A DNA stretch of 64,000 nucleotides from Kitasatospora aureofaciens (GCF_001188955.3 NZ_JPRF03000037.1:20526-84525), one strand, 5' to 3'. Shown: positions 40,856-49,848, numbered from the stretch's first letter. Program-made: numbers and translations. Notes: a model not told the origin generated them from the sequence alone.

Positions 40856-42013
40856 GTGACCGACGTACAGACCCCGGCCACGCACCCCGCACCCGGCGTG
40901 CTCAGCAGGATCTTCCGCACCGAGCAGGACGGCGCCCCCGGCGACGGCCACGAGCAGGTCGTCCTCTGCCACGACCGCAGCTCCGGGCTCAAGGCGATCA
41001 TCGCCATCCACTCCACCGCCCTCGGCCCCGCCCTCGGCGGCACCCGCTTCTTCCCGTACGCCTCCGAGGAGGCGGCCCTGGAGGACGCGCTGAACCTCTC
41101 CCGCGGGATGTCCTACAAGAACGCGCTCGCCGGCCTCGACCTCGGCGGCGGCAAGGCCGTCATCATCGGTGACCCGAACAAGGACAAGAACGAGGCGATG
41201 CTCCGGGCCTACGGCCGCTTCGTCGAGTCCCTGCGCGGCCGCTACATCACCGCCTGCGACGTGGGCACCTACGTCCAGGACATGGACGTCATCGCGCGCG
41301 AGACCGAGTTCGTGACCGGCCGCTCGCCCGAGCACGGCGGCGCCGGCGACTCGTCGATCCTGACCGCCTTCGGCGTCTTCCAGGGCATGCGCGCCTCCGC
41401 CCAGGCCCGTTGGGGCCAGCCCACCCTGCGCGGCAAGCGGGTCGGCGTCGCGGGCGTCGGCAAGGTCGGCCACTACCTGGTCGGCCACCTGGTCGCGGAC
41501 GGCGCCACCGTGGTCGTCACCGACCCCTTCGAGGCCGCCGTCAACCGCGTGCGCGCGGCCCACCCGGAGGTGGAGGTGGTCGCCGACACCACCGCCCTGC
41601 TCCAGGCCAAGCTGGACGTCTACGCCCCCTGCGCCCTCGGCGGCGCGCTGACCGACCCCGTGGTCGCGGCGCTCAGCGAGTTCGGCACCTCCATCGTCTG
41701 CGGCGCGGCCAACAACCAGCTGGCCCACCCGGGCGTCGAGAAGGACCTGTCCGACCGCGGCATCCTCTACGCCCCCGACTACCTGGTGAACTCCGGCGGC
41801 GTGATCCAGGTCGCCGACGAGATCGACGGCTTCAACTTCGAGCGGGCCAAGAACAAGGCCACCAAGATCTTCGACACCACCCTGGAGATCTTCACCCGGG
41901 CAGCCGCCGACGGCGTCCCGCCGGCGGTCGCCGCCGACCGCCTGGCCGAGAAGCGGATGCGCGAGATCAGCGCGCTGCGCACGGTCCTGCTGCCGGGCGC
42001 CCGCCGCGGCTGA
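40856..42013 (+). CDS. vdh: Valine (leucine-type) dehydrogenase
   Basis: 385 residues from GTG 40856, nine bases after GGAG. It oxidatively deaminates branched-chain amino acids to 2-oxo acids with NAD. The substrate domain has LGGTRFFPYASEEAALEDALNLSRGMSYKNALAGLDLGGGKAVI with the catalytic lysines. The Rossmann part has VGVAGVGKVGHYLVGHLVADGATVVVTD. Family length is about 360-390. In streptomycetes this enzyme feeds acyl-CoA precursors to secondary metabolism. Confidence 0.95.
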   Translation: MTDVQTPATHPAPGVLSRIFRTEQDGAPGDGHEQVVLCHDRSSGLKAIIAIHSTALGPALGGTRFFPYASEEAALEDALNLSRGMSYKNALAGLDLGGGKAVIIGDPNKDKNEAMLRAYGRFVESLRGRYITACDVGTYVQDMDVIARETEFVTGRSPEHGGAGDSSILTAFGVFQGMRASAQARWGQPTLRGKRVGVAGVGKVGHYLVGHLVADGATVVVTDPFEAAVNRVRAAHPEVEVVADTTALLQAKLDVYAPCALGGALTDPVVAALSEFGTSIVCGAANNQLAHPGVEKDLSDRGILYAPDYLVNSGGVIQVADEIDGFNFERAKNKATKIFDTTLEIFTRAAADGVPPAVAADRLAEKRMREISALRTVLLPGARRG

Positions 42014-42396
42014 CCGGGCCCGCTCCGGTGAGCCGGTGCGCGGGGGGCCGTCACCGTCGGCCCCCCGCGCATCACGATGTGGAACCGGATTCTCACTTCT
42101 CCGCCCGAACGGGTGATCCCAGGCCCCCCCAGGGGGGATAATCGGTCCTGGAACGACGGACCCCGAACACCTCCGGACAGCGTGCAAAACGCCGCAAAAC
42201 CTCCTCTGACCTGGGAAGACCCGGTCGTTGGTGCAGTCGGTGCGCGCCACGTCACACCGACGACGTACCGTCCAGCGGCGGAAACAGGTACCGTTAATGC
42301 TCCAAGGGACGGTCCTCCCATTCGGGCAGGCCGGTCCTGATCATGAACACGTGTCAGACTCGGGGCCGTGAGCCCCATCGTTGAGGGGGTCGACCC
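42014..42396. promoter_or_regulatory. Spacer upstream of DUF3073 gene
   Basis: 383 bases with no supported gene. The 3' part (42320-42396) ends in GAGGGGGT, the ribosome site of the DUF3073 gene; a promoter is expected near 42270-42350 but no clear hexamers are seen. Confidence 0.4.
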
Positions 42397-42654
42397 ATGG
42401 GGCGCGGCCGGGCCAAGGCCAAGCAGACGAAGGTCGCCCGCGAGCTGAAGTACAACAGCGGCGGGTTCGACGCTAACCGTCTGTCCAACGAGCTGGGCGT
42501 ATCGCCGTCCACCGCTTCGATCGACCCGGAGCCGATCGAGGAGGAGGAGGACGACGACCCGTACGCGGAGTACGCCGCCCGCTACGCCGACCTCGACGAC
42601 GAGGACGACAACGAGCCGGGCAACGGGCCGTCGCGGGCATCCCGCCGCTCGTAA
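42397..42654 (+). CDS. DUF3073 family protein
   Basis: 85 residues. The basic start MGRGRAKAKQTKVARELKYNSGGFD followed by an acidic tail (EPIEEEEDDDPYAEYAARYADLDDEDD) is diagnostic of DUF3073, a small actinobacterial protein commonly close to pur genes. The split of charge suggests nucleic-acid or ribosome binding, but its role is unknown. Confidence 0.95.
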   Translation: MGRGRAKAKQTKVARELKYNSGGFDANRLSNELGVSPSTASIDPEPIEEEEDDDPYAEYAARYADLDDEDDNEPGNGPSRASRRS

Positions 42655-42786
42655 CCCACAGCTTCGCCGGACCGGTCCGGGCGCCCCTGGGTGCCGGACC
42701 GGTCTTCGGCGTTCCTCCGGGCGGATCCGGCGCCGTCGCGGACGACAGCCGTCGGTTGCCAGGCCAGGGTGACCGCCGCAGACGTG

Positions 42787-42826
42787 CGGCAGAGGCCCCT
42801 CCGGTGCACCGGAGGGGCCTCTGCCG
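42787..42826. terminator. 40-base palindrome, bidirectional terminator
   Basis: Two 20-base arms are exact reverse complements with centre GGTGCACC. It lies between the convergent DUF3073 and purM genes, 22 bases from the purM stop. Confidence 0.88.
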
Positions 42827-42847
42827 TCAACGGGGCCGGACGGGCCG

Positions 42848-43933
42848 TCAGCCCGCCGTGAAGCCCTCGTAGGCGTTGTAGAGGGCCGCGCCCTCCGTGT
42901 GCTCGTCGGTGCGCTCGACGATGTCACCGAGCAGCCAGGCCTCGACGCCGCGGTCCTCCAGGATCGACAGCACCACGTCCACCGAGTGCGGCGGGACGAC
43001 GGCGACCATGCCGACACCCATGTTGAGCGTCTTCTCCAGCTCCAGGGTGGCCACCTTGCCGACCTCGGCGACGGTCCGGAAGACCGGCAGCGGGGTCCAG
43101 GTGCCGCGGTCCAGGCGGGCGTGCAGGCCGTCCGGGATGACCCGGGCCAGGTTGGCCGCCAGGCCGCCGCCGGTCACGTGCGAGAAGGCGTGCACCTCGG
43201 TCGCGCGGGTGAGCGCCAGGCAGTCCAGCGAGTAGATCCGGGTCGGCTCCAGCAGCTCCTCGCCGAGGGTGCGGCCGAACTCCTCGACCTTGCGGTCCAG
43301 CTTCCAGCCGGCCTGGTTCAGCAGCACGTGGCGGACCAGCGAGTAGCCGTTGGAGTGCAGGCCGGAGGCGGCCATCGCGATCACCACGTCGCCCGCCCGG
43401 ACCCGCTCGGAGCCCAGCAGCGCGTCGGCCTCGACCACACCGGTGCCGGCGCCCGCGACGTCGTACTCGTCCGGGCCGAGCAGGCCCGGGTGCTCGGCGG
43501 TCTCGCCGCCGACCAGGGCGCAGCCGGCCAGCGCGCAGCCCTCTGCGATGCCCTTGACGATCGAGGCGACCCGCTCCGGGACGACCTTGCCGACGCAGAT
43601 GTAGTCGGTCATGAACAGCGGCTCGGCGCCGCACACCACGATGTCGTCCACGACCATGCCGACCAGGTCGTGGCCGATGGTGTCGTGCTTGTCCATGGCG
43701 GCCGCGATGGCCACCTTGGTCCCCACGCCGTCGGTGGCCGAGGCCAGCAGCGGCCGCTCGTAGTCCTTGAAGGCGGACACGTCGAAGAGGCCGGCGAAGC
43801 CGCCGAGACCGCCGACCACCTCGGGGCGGTTGGCCTTCCTCACCCACTGCTTCATGAGCTCGACGGCGCGGTCGCCCGCCTCGATGTCGACACCGGCGGC
43901 GGCGTAGGTGGCGCCGTTCTGGTTGCTGGTCAC
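42848..43933 (-). CDS. purM: Phosphoribosylformylglycinamidine cyclo-ligase
   Basis: 361 residues from GTG 43933. PurM closes the imidazole ring to give AIR using ATP. Seen: TYAAAGVDIEAGDRAVELMK, LLASATDGVGTKVAIA, DLVGMVVDDIVVCGAEPLFMTDYI, ALVGGETAEHPG and FSHVTGGGLAANLARVIP, all family hallmarks. It follows purF by 83 bases on the same strand, so it is probably an operon with purF first. Confidence 0.97.
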   Translation of the reverse strand: MTSNQNGATYAAAGVDIEAGDRAVELMKQWVRKANRPEVVGGLGGFAGLFDVSAFKDYERPLLASATDGVGTKVAIAAAMDKHDTIGHDLVGMVVDDIVVCGAEPLFMTDYICVGKVVPERVASIVKGIAEGCALAGCALVGGETAEHPGLLGPDEYDVAGAGTGVVEADALLGSERVRAGDVVIAMAASGLHSNGYSLVRHVLLNQAGWKLDRKVEEFGRTLGEELLEPTRIYSLDCLALTRATEVHAFSHVTGGGLAANLARVIPDGLHARLDRGTWTPLPVFRTVAEVGKVATLELEKTLNMGVGMVAVVPPHSVDVVLSILEDRGVEAWLLGDIVERTDEHTEGAALYNAYEGFTAG

Positions 43934-44016
43934 TGCGTGCGGCCCTTTCGGGTCAGGTGGGGGTGGTTCGGAAACAGCGGTGGGGCCCCGGTTCGCGGGA
44001 CCCCACCGTGCGTTCG

Positions 44017-45600
44017 TTACGGGCGGCGCAGCGCGTCGGCCGCGCCCGCCCCGCCGAGCAGCGACTGGACGCCGTCCAGGTCGCTGCCGCTGGTCGGCTT
44101 GCCGCGGACGGCCGGCTGCTGCTGGCCGCCCTTGATCTCGGCCTCCAGCAGGAGCTTGCCGAGCAGCGCCGGGTCCGGCAGCTCCATCGGGTACTCGCCG
44201 TCGAAGCAGGCCCGGCAGAGCTTGTCCTTGGGCTGCTTGGTGGCCTCGATCATGCCGTCGATCGAGATGTACGCGAGCGAGTCGGCGCCGAGCGTGCGGC
44301 CGATCTCCTCGATGGTCATGCCGTTGGCGATCAGCTCCGCGCGGGTGGCGAAGTCGATGCCGAAGAAGCAGGGCCACTTCACCGGCGGTGAGGAGATCCG
44401 GATGTGCACCTCGGCGGCGCCCGCCTCGCGCAGCATCTTCACCAGCGCGCGCTGGGTGTTGCCGCGCACGATCGAGTCGTCCACGACCACCAGGCGCTTG
44501 CCCTGGATGACCTCGCGCAGCGGGTTGAGCTTGAGCCGGATGCCGAGCTGGCGGATGGTCTGGCTGGGCTGGATGAAGGTGCGGCCCACGTAGGCGTTCT
44601 TCACCAGGCCGGAGCCGTACGGGATGCCGCTGGCCTCGGCGTAGCCGATCGCGGCGGGGGTGCCGGACTCGGGCGTGGCTATCACCAGGTCGGCCTCGAC
44701 GGGCGCCTCCTTCGCCAGTCGGCGGCCCATCTCCACCCGGGAGAGGTGCACGTTGCGGCCGGCGATGGAGGTGTCGGGGCGGGCCAGGTAGACGTACTCG
44801 AACACGCAGCCCTTGGGCTTCGCCTCGGCGAAGCGGGAGGTGCGCATGCCGTTCTCGTCGATGGCGATGAGCTCGCCGGGCTCGACCTCGCGGATGAAGG
44901 AGGCGCCGCAGATGTCCAGCGCCGCCGTCTCGGAGGCGACCACCCAGCCGCGCTCCAGCCGGCCGAGCACCAGCGGGCGGATGCCCTGCGGGTCGCGGGC
45001 GGCGTAGAGGGTGTGCTCGTCCATGAAGACGAGCGAGAAGGCGCCCTTGACCTTGGGCAGCACGACCTTGGCCGTCTCCTCGATGGAGAGGTCCGGGTGG
45101 CCGGCCAGCAGGGCGGTCACCAGGTCGGTGTCGTTGGTCGCGGCGGTCCGGCCGGAGCGCGAGACGTGCTCCTCGCCGGGCAGTTCGGCGACCATGGCCG
45201 CCAGTTCGGCGGTGTTCACCAGGTTTCCGTTGTGCCCGAGGGCCAGCGAACCGTGCACGGTCGCCCGGAAGGTCGGCTGGGCGTTCTCCCAGACCGAGGA
45301 ACCGGTGGTCGAGTAGCGGGCGTGTCCGACGGCGATATGCCCGTGCAACGACCCCAGCGAGGCCTCGTCGAAGACCTGGGAGACGAGCCCCATGTCCTTG
45401 AAGACGAGAATCTGGGAGCCGTTGCTCACTGCGATGCCCGCGGATTCCTGACCGCGGTGCTGCAGGGCGTAAAGGCCGAAGAACGTGAGCTTGGCGACCT
45501 CCTCGCCGGGAGCCCAGACACCGAAGACGCCACACGCGTCCTGGGGGCCTTTCTCGCCGGGAAGAAGATCGTGGTTGAGTCTTCCGTCACCACGTGGCAC
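44017..45600 (-). CDS. purF: Amidophosphoribosyltransferase
   Basis: 527 residues. PurF makes phosphoribosylamine from PRPP and glutamine, the first committed purine step. The glutaminase nucleophile is the cysteine of DACGVFGVW after a propeptide (PRGDGRLNHDLLPGEKGPQ). The PRPP loop is VVVDDSIVRGNT, and iron-sulfur cysteines are suggested by WPCFFGID and LCRACFDGEY. GTG 45600 was chosen because the propeptide matches streptomycete orthologues. Upstream is a G-rich repeat tract. Confidence 0.97.
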   Translation of the reverse strand: MPRGDGRLNHDLLPGEKGPQDACGVFGVWAPGEEVAKLTFFGLYALQHRGQESAGIAVSNGSQILVFKDMGLVSQVFDEASLGSLHGHIAVGHARYSTTGSSVWENAQPTFRATVHGSLALGHNGNLVNTAELAAMVAELPGEEHVSRSGRTAATNDTDLVTALLAGHPDLSIEETAKVVLPKVKGAFSLVFMDEHTLYAARDPQGIRPLVLGRLERGWVVASETAALDICGASFIREVEPGELIAIDENGMRTSRFAEAKPKGCVFEYVYLARPDTSIAGRNVHLSRVEMGRRLAKEAPVEADLVIATPESGTPAAIGYAEASGIPYGSGLVKNAYVGRTFIQPSQTIRQLGIRLKLNPLREVIQGKRLVVVDDSIVRGNTQRALVKMLREAGAAEVHIRISSPPVKWPCFFGIDFATRAELIANGMTIEEIGRTLGADSLAYISIDGMIEATKQPKDKLCRACFDGEYPMELPDPALLGKLLLEAEIKGGQQQPAVRGKPTSGSDLDGVQSLLGGAGAADALRRP

Positions 45601-45825
45601 GCCTTCGAGTCTAGGGCAGTTGACCAGGGCTTCCGGAACCCGGGACGTCCGGTTCGGTCGGCGATCGCGGAGTAACGCGCGTAGACAAAACCCCTTACGG
45701 GGCCGGGAATTCGGGTGGGGGAATTCCGTCGGACGTCGGTTGGCCTTGCGGTTCGCGCCTGTTGGGGCTTTCCGTGTGCGGAGCGGTGGTTGCCGGGGCG
45801 GCGCGAACGTGAGCCTGCTCACCCG

Positions 45826-45920
45826 GGGTTCAGCGGGCGTTCACGGGCGGAGGTCGTGCGGCGCGCGTTCACGGGCGGGCTCGCGGGCGGGGGTTCGCGG
45901 GCGGGGTTCGCGGGTGGTGG
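45826..45920. repeat. G-rich degenerate tandem repeats upstream of purF
   Basis: Repeats of the form GTTCACGGGCGG and GTTCGCGGGCGG run between the purF start and the end of the diacylglycerol-kinase-like gene, in a 320-base gap that otherwise shows nothing. From 45873 to 45914 seven G-tracts of three or more occur in 42 bases, meeting the quadruplex pattern. Confidence 0.75.
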
Positions 45921-46772
45921 TCACGCCGCGGGCAGCAGCAGGCCCCAGGCGCCCGGGTGGACCGTCCAGGTCCGGGCGCGGACCGGGCCGACCGCGTGGC
46001 CGTCAGCCTCGTAGCCGAAGCCGCGCCCGACCACCGAGACGCTCGCCGCCCGCGCCCGTACCAGCGCGCCCGGCGCGCTGACCACCACTTCGAGCACCCC
46101 CGCGCCGGCCGGGTCGGTCCGCCCGGCGCCCTGGAGGGTCAGCTGCACCAGCCGGACCGGGCGGTGCACGTCGGCGAGCAGCCGGCCGTCCGCCTCGACC
46201 CGGACCCGGGGGCTGTGGTCCGCCGTCTCCGGGGTGAGTGCGTTCGCCTGCTCGGCCGCAGCCAGTTTCGCCCATAGCGAACGCCACCCACCCGTACGGC
46301 CCACCTGCCGCCGGGCGCCACCGGTGATCCGCACCCCGCCCAGCGCCACCCCGCCGCCGTCGTCCACCAGCAGGTCGAAGGTGCGCGGCGCACCCGACAG
46401 CACGGCCCGCGCCGCCCGTACCGGCTCGCCCGGCACACCGAGCGCGCGGGCCGTCGCCAACTCCTCCGCCCGGCCGACCGGAACCATGCCCACCGGATCG
46501 GCGCCCAGCTCACGCTGCCGGTGCAGTGCCTGGAGCACCCGCTGCAGGGCGAGATCGGAACCGATCACCACCGGTCGCCGACGGCCCCGGTGCGAAAGCA
46601 TCCGGTCGAGTTCCGACGGGCTCTCCGGATAGGCCACCTTGACGTCCGCACCCCCGCACAGCACGTCCTTCGCGATCCGCACCGACTCCCCGTCGGTCTG
46701 CCGGGCCGCCGGGTCGAGCAGTAGTAGAAGGGGCTCGGGACCGCCGGTTCCAGGCGTGGACAGGGACGACAC
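45921..46772 (-). CDS. Diacylglycerol kinase-like protein
   Basis: 283 residues from GTG 46772 after GAGGAAGGA. The fold resembles the lipid kinase DAGK_cat family: a beta-alpha start (PLLLLLDPAARQTDGE), RPVVIGSDLALQRVLQAL in place of the GGDGT nucleotide loop, ADPVGMVPVGRAEELATARALG (normally a GTGND motif) and a beta-sandwich C-terminal half ending DGHAVGPVRARTW. The missing GGDGT and GTGND residues make kinase activity doubtful. It is divergent from purA with 126 bases between. Confidence 0.65.
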   Translation of the reverse strand: MSSLSTPGTGGPEPLLLLLDPAARQTDGESVRIAKDVLCGGADVKVAYPESPSELDRMLSHRGRRRPVVIGSDLALQRVLQALHRQRELGADPVGMVPVGRAEELATARALGVPGEPVRAARAVLSGAPRTFDLLVDDGGGVALGGVRITGGARRQVGRTGGWRSLWAKLAAAEQANALTPETADHSPRVRVEADGRLLADVHRPVRLVQLTLQGAGRTDPAGAGVLEVVVSAPGALVRARAASVSVVGRGFGYEADGHAVGPVRARTWTVHPGAWGLLLPAA

Positions 46773-46807
46773 GACCGGTCCTTCCTCAGGTAATCTCTCG
46801 GTGCAAG

Positions 46808-46835
46808 AGCCCCTTGCGCCATTGCGCCAGGGGCT
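46808..46835 (+). promoter_or_regulatory. Hairpin with internal 8-base tandem repeat in purA leader
   Basis: AGCCCCT (46808-46814) pairs with AGGGGCT (46829-46835), and TTGCGCCA occurs twice in tandem at 46814-46821 and 46822-46829. It lies 64 bases before the purA start. It could be an attenuation or RNA structure element; no known riboswitch is recognised. Confidence 0.35.
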
Positions 46836-46898
46836 TCGTCTATCTCGGGGCAGACTGCGGCCTACGCAGGATGCCCCAACCGGAAGGGGTGTACGCCT

Positions 46899-48182
46899 GT
46901 GCCGGCACTCGTGCTCGTTGGCGCTCAGTGGGGGGACGAGGGCAAGGGGAAGGCCACCGACCTCCTCGGCGGCTCCGTCGACTACGTCGTCCGCTACCAG
47001 GGCGGCAACAACGCCGGTCACACGGTGGTCATCGGCGACCAGAAGTACGCCCTGCACCTGCTCCCCTCCGGCATCCTCAGCCCGAACGTGACGCCGGTGA
47101 TCGGCAACGGCGTCGTCATCGACCCGGGCGTGCTGCTCTCCGAGCTCAACGGCCTGAACGAGCGCGGCATCGACACCTCCAAGCTGCTGATCTCGGGCAA
47201 CGCCCACCTGATCACCCCGTACCACCGCACCATCGACAAGGTCACCGAGCGCTTCCTCGGCAAGCGCCGGATCGGTACCACCGGCCGCGGCATCGGCCCG
47301 ACCTACGCGGACAAGATCAACCGCGTGGGCATCCGGGTCCAGGACCTGTTCGACGAGTCGATCCTCCGCCAGAAGATCGAGGCGGCGCTGCACGACAAGA
47401 ACCAGATCCTGGTCAAGCTCTACAACCGCCGCGCCATCCCGGCCGACCTGGTGGTCGAGGAGTACCTGGGCTACGCGGAGAAGATCAAGCCCTTCCTGGC
47501 CGACACCACCCTCGTCCTGGACGAGGCGCTGAAGGCGAACAAGGTCGTCCTGCTGGAGGGCGGCCAGGGCACCCTGCTCGACGTCGACCACGGCACGTAC
47601 CCCTTCGTGACCTCGTCGAACCCGACCGCGGGCGGCGCCTGCACCGGCGCCGGCATCGGCCCCACCAAGATCGACCGGGTCATCGGCATCCTCAAGGCCT
47701 ACACCACCCGCGTCGGCTCCGGCCCCTTCCCGACCGAACTGCTCGACGAGGACGGCGAGGCGCTGCGCCGGATCGGCGGCGAGCGCGGTGTCACCACCGG
47801 CCGCGACCGCCGCTGCGGCTGGTTCGACGCCGTCATCGCGCGCTACGCGACCCGGGTCAACGGCCTCACCGACTTCTTCCTCACCAAGCTCGACGTGCTC
47901 ACCGGCTGGGAGCAGATCCCGGTCTGCGTCGCCTACGAGATCGACGGCCGCCGGGTCGAGGAACTCCCCTACAACCAGTCGGACTTCCACCACGCCAAGC
48001 CGATCTACGAGACGCTGCCGGGCTGGACCGAGGACATCAGCAAGGCGAAGACCTTCGCCGAGCTGCCGAAGAACGCCCAGGCGTACGTGAAGGCCCTGGA
48101 GGAGATGTCCGGCGCGCCGATCTCCGCCATCGGCGTCGGCCCGGGCCGCGACGAGACGATCCAGATCAACTCGTTCATCTGA
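46899..48182 (+). CDS. purA: Adenylosuccinate synthetase
   Basis: 427 residues from GTG 46899. PurA joins IMP and aspartate with GTP to make adenylosuccinate. Hallmarks: VGAQWGDEGKGKATDLL near the start, YVVRYQGGNNAGHTV, GTTGRGIGPTYADK, LLEGGQGTLLDVDHGTYPFVTSSN and TTGRDRRCGWFD. It is divergent from the kinase-like gene. A 14-base hairpin follows. Confidence 0.98.
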   Translation: MPALVLVGAQWGDEGKGKATDLLGGSVDYVVRYQGGNNAGHTVVIGDQKYALHLLPSGILSPNVTPVIGNGVVIDPGVLLSELNGLNERGIDTSKLLISGNAHLITPYHRTIDKVTERFLGKRRIGTTGRGIGPTYADKINRVGIRVQDLFDESILRQKIEAALHDKNQILVKLYNRRAIPADLVVEEYLGYAEKIKPFLADTTLVLDEALKANKVVLLEGGQGTLLDVDHGTYPFVTSSNPTAGGACTGAGIGPTKIDRVIGILKAYTTRVGSGPFPTELLDEDGEALRRIGGERGVTTGRDRRCGWFDAVIARYATRVNGLTDFFLTKLDVLTGWEQIPVCVAYEIDGRRVEELPYNQSDFHHAKPIYETLPGWTEDISKAKTFAELPKNAQAYVKALEEMSGAPISAIGVGPGRDETIQINSFI

Positions 48183-48198
48183 GCCTGACGGCCTTCGA

Positions 48199-48231
48199 GG
48201 GCCCCGCGGGACGGTTCGTCCCGCGGGGCCC
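48199..48231 (+). terminator. Terminator of purA
   Basis: Arms 48199-48212 and 48218-48231 pair perfectly over 14 bases with a five-base loop; it begins 16 bases after the purA stop. Confidence 0.85.
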
Positions 48232-48251
48232 TTCGCTTAGCCTCGCTGTTT

Positions 48252-48285
48252 TGCACTAGTTCAGAGATTCATTGCCTCTAGTGCA
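48252..48285. promoter_or_regulatory. Operator-like inverted repeat before the acetyltransferase
   Basis: TGCACTAG (48252-48259) and CTAGTGCA (48278-48285) are exact 8-base inverted halves 18 bases apart, in an AT-richer stretch 22-55 bases upstream of the GNAT start. This spacing suits a regulator or overlapping promoter. Confidence 0.5.
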
Positions 48286-48306
48286 GAACCGAGCTACGTT
48301 CGGATC

Positions 48307-48909
48307 ATGACCGCGAAGCTGCCCTCACCCGTCACCCTCACCGGCCACCACATCCGCCTCGAGCCGCTGGCCCGCCACCATCTCGCCGACCTCTGGGCCA
48401 CCATCGGCTCCGAGCCCGACGTCTGGCGCTGGACCATGAACCTCCCGCCCGCCACCGAGGAGGAGCTCGGCGCGATCCTCGACGCCCGCATCGCCGAGGG
48501 AGCCAGCGGCGAATCCGTGGAGTTCGCCGCCGTCGACCTCGCCAGCGGCACCGCCGTCGGCGTCACCGGCTACTACGACCTCAACGCCAAGGACGAGTAC
48601 CTGGAGATCGGCGGCACCATGTACGCCCGCTCGGTCTGGCGCACCGCGGTCAACACCGAGGCCAAGCTGCTGCTGCTCACCCACGCCTTCGAGGACCTCG
48701 GCATGGGCCGCGTCTTCTGGAAGACCGACGCCCTCAACGAGCGCTCCCGCAACGCGATCCTGCGCCTCGGCGCCCAGTACGAGGGCACCTTTCGCCGCCA
48801 CCGCCTCCGCCCCACCGGCGTCTGGCGCGACAGCGTCTACTTCTCGATGCTCGCCGACGAGTGGCCTGCCGCCAAGTCCCGCCTGGAGGAGCGACTTTCG
48901 CGCGGCTGA
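48307..48909 (+). CDS. GNAT-family N-acetyltransferase (RimJ/RimL-like)
   Basis: 200 residues. The fold is clear: LTGHHIRLEPLARHHLADLW at the start, the acetyl-CoA site around EIGGTMYARSVWRTAVNTEAKLLLLTHAFEDLG, and WKTDALNERSRNAILRLGAQYEG, matching the Acetyltransf_3 (ribosomal-protein/aminoacyl) group. The substrate is unknown. It overlaps the 3' end of the convergent ATPase gene by 73 bases. Confidence 0.93.
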   Translation: MTAKLPSPVTLTGHHIRLEPLARHHLADLWATIGSEPDVWRWTMNLPPATEEELGAILDARIAEGASGESVEFAAVDLASGTAVGVTGYYDLNAKDEYLEIGGTMYARSVWRTAVNTEAKLLLLTHAFEDLGMGRVFWKTDALNERSRNAILRLGAQYEGTFRRHRLRPTGVWRDSVYFSMLADEWPAAKSRLEERLSRG

Positions 48910-49343
48910 GGGCTCACCCTCATCACCGGTGGGCCCAACTTGGCCACGGCCCATACGGCTTTGCCGTGGCTGCCGATCAGTTCGACGGCCCACTCCTCCG
49001 AGAGGGCCTCGACGATGTCCAGGCCCCGGCCACTCGCCCGCGCGTCGTCCCAGGCCTGCCGCAGAAGCGGGCTCCCCGAGGCGTCGGAGACGGTGATGTG
49101 CAGCTCGCCGCAGAGGAGTTCGAGCGTGATGCCCGGTCGGCCCTCCCCGTGGAGCAGGGCGTTGGTCACCACCTCGGAGAGGATGAGGCACGCCGAGTCC
49201 GGGTCCAGGCCCATGGCATGGAGCAGGTCCCGGAGGAATCGGCGGATCGGCCCGACCATCCCGGGAAGGGCCGGCGGGGACAGGTCGAGCCGGAACTCGG
49301 AGGCGAGCGGGCCCCGGGAGGGACCGAACCGTGGAAGGCACAT
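48837..49343 (-). CDS. HATPase_c anti-sigma-like ATP-binding protein
   Basis: 168 residues from ATG 49343 after GGAGAAAG. The Bergerat-fold motifs are visible: ILSEVVTNALLHGEG (N-box), ITVSDASG (G1-like, D), and GRGLDIVEALSEEWAVE (G2). This is the RsbW/SpoIIAB-like single-domain type common in Streptomyces beside XRE/DUF397 pairs. It likely binds a partner regulator in an ATP-dependent way. The 3' end overlaps the convergent GNAT gene. Confidence 0.88.
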   Translation of the reverse strand: MCLPRFGPSRGPLASEFRLDLSPPALPGMVGPIRRFLRDLLHAMGLDPDSACLILSEVVTNALLHGEGRPGITLELLCGELHITVSDASGSPLLRQAWDDARASGRGLDIVEALSEEWAVELIGSHGKAVWAVAKLGPPVMRVSPQPRESRSSRRDLAAGHSSASIEK

Positions 49344-49651
49344 GGCTTTCTCCAGCCCTGAGATGAGTGGAAAGCACCTGGGAGAGAAGCGAAACCCGTG
49401 GCCTGCCCCGCCGACGATGGAGGAGGGCAGGCGACGGCAGCCTGCACTCCCACACCCGGGGTGCACTTCGGGACCGCTTGCGCGGCTTCGCGTAAGCGAC
49501 TCGCTACACCCGGCAGGCCATCTTCTGGCAGTTGCGCCACCCATTCCGTGGCATTGATGCCCCGTCAATTCGGGCAAAATATGCCCCAATCGGCGAGGGC
49601 CGCAGCCCACACGAAGTGGACTGCCGCCACCGGACGCGGGAGACTCTCCGC
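49344..49651. promoter_or_regulatory. Divergent spacer before the decayed XRE gene
   Basis: 308 bases between the ATPase gene and the truncated XRE gene. No gene is supported. The region 49540-49600 is AT-richer and probably holds the promoter. Confidence 0.4.
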
Positions 49652-49787
49652 ATGCCGCCGAGGACCACACCAACCGCCCGCCAGTTGCGCGTTGGCCTGG
49701 AGCTGCGAAAGATGCGCGACTCCGCCAGGAAGACCTCCGCTGACGTGGCCTCAACTCTCTGCCTGGACCGGACGAAGATCACCCACG
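49652..49787 (+). pseudogene. Truncated XRE-type regulator remnant
   Basis: From ATG 49652, with GGGAG upstream, about 45 residues match the start of the intact regulator at 50667 (PPRTTPTARQLRVGLELRKMRDSARKT versus PPRLSPTVRQQRLGIELRKM). After the TKITH position the similarity stops and the frame becomes Arg/Gly-rich. The remaining helix-turn-helix and effector domain are missing, so this is a broken copy. Confidence 0.7.
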
Positions 49788-49848
49788 GCCCCGCCCGCCC
49801 AGGACCTGGGCGGAAGATTCAACGGAGAAGCCAGGGGAAGGGCGAGCG

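Noticed and set aside
42787..42826. Palindromic operator
   Set aside because: Its position between two convergent genes, just past the purM stop, fits a bidirectional terminator.
45485..46081. Plus-strand ORF across the purF upstream region
   Set aside because: It is Arg/Gly/Ser-rich, overlaps two well-supported minus-strand genes and arises from the G-rich repeats.
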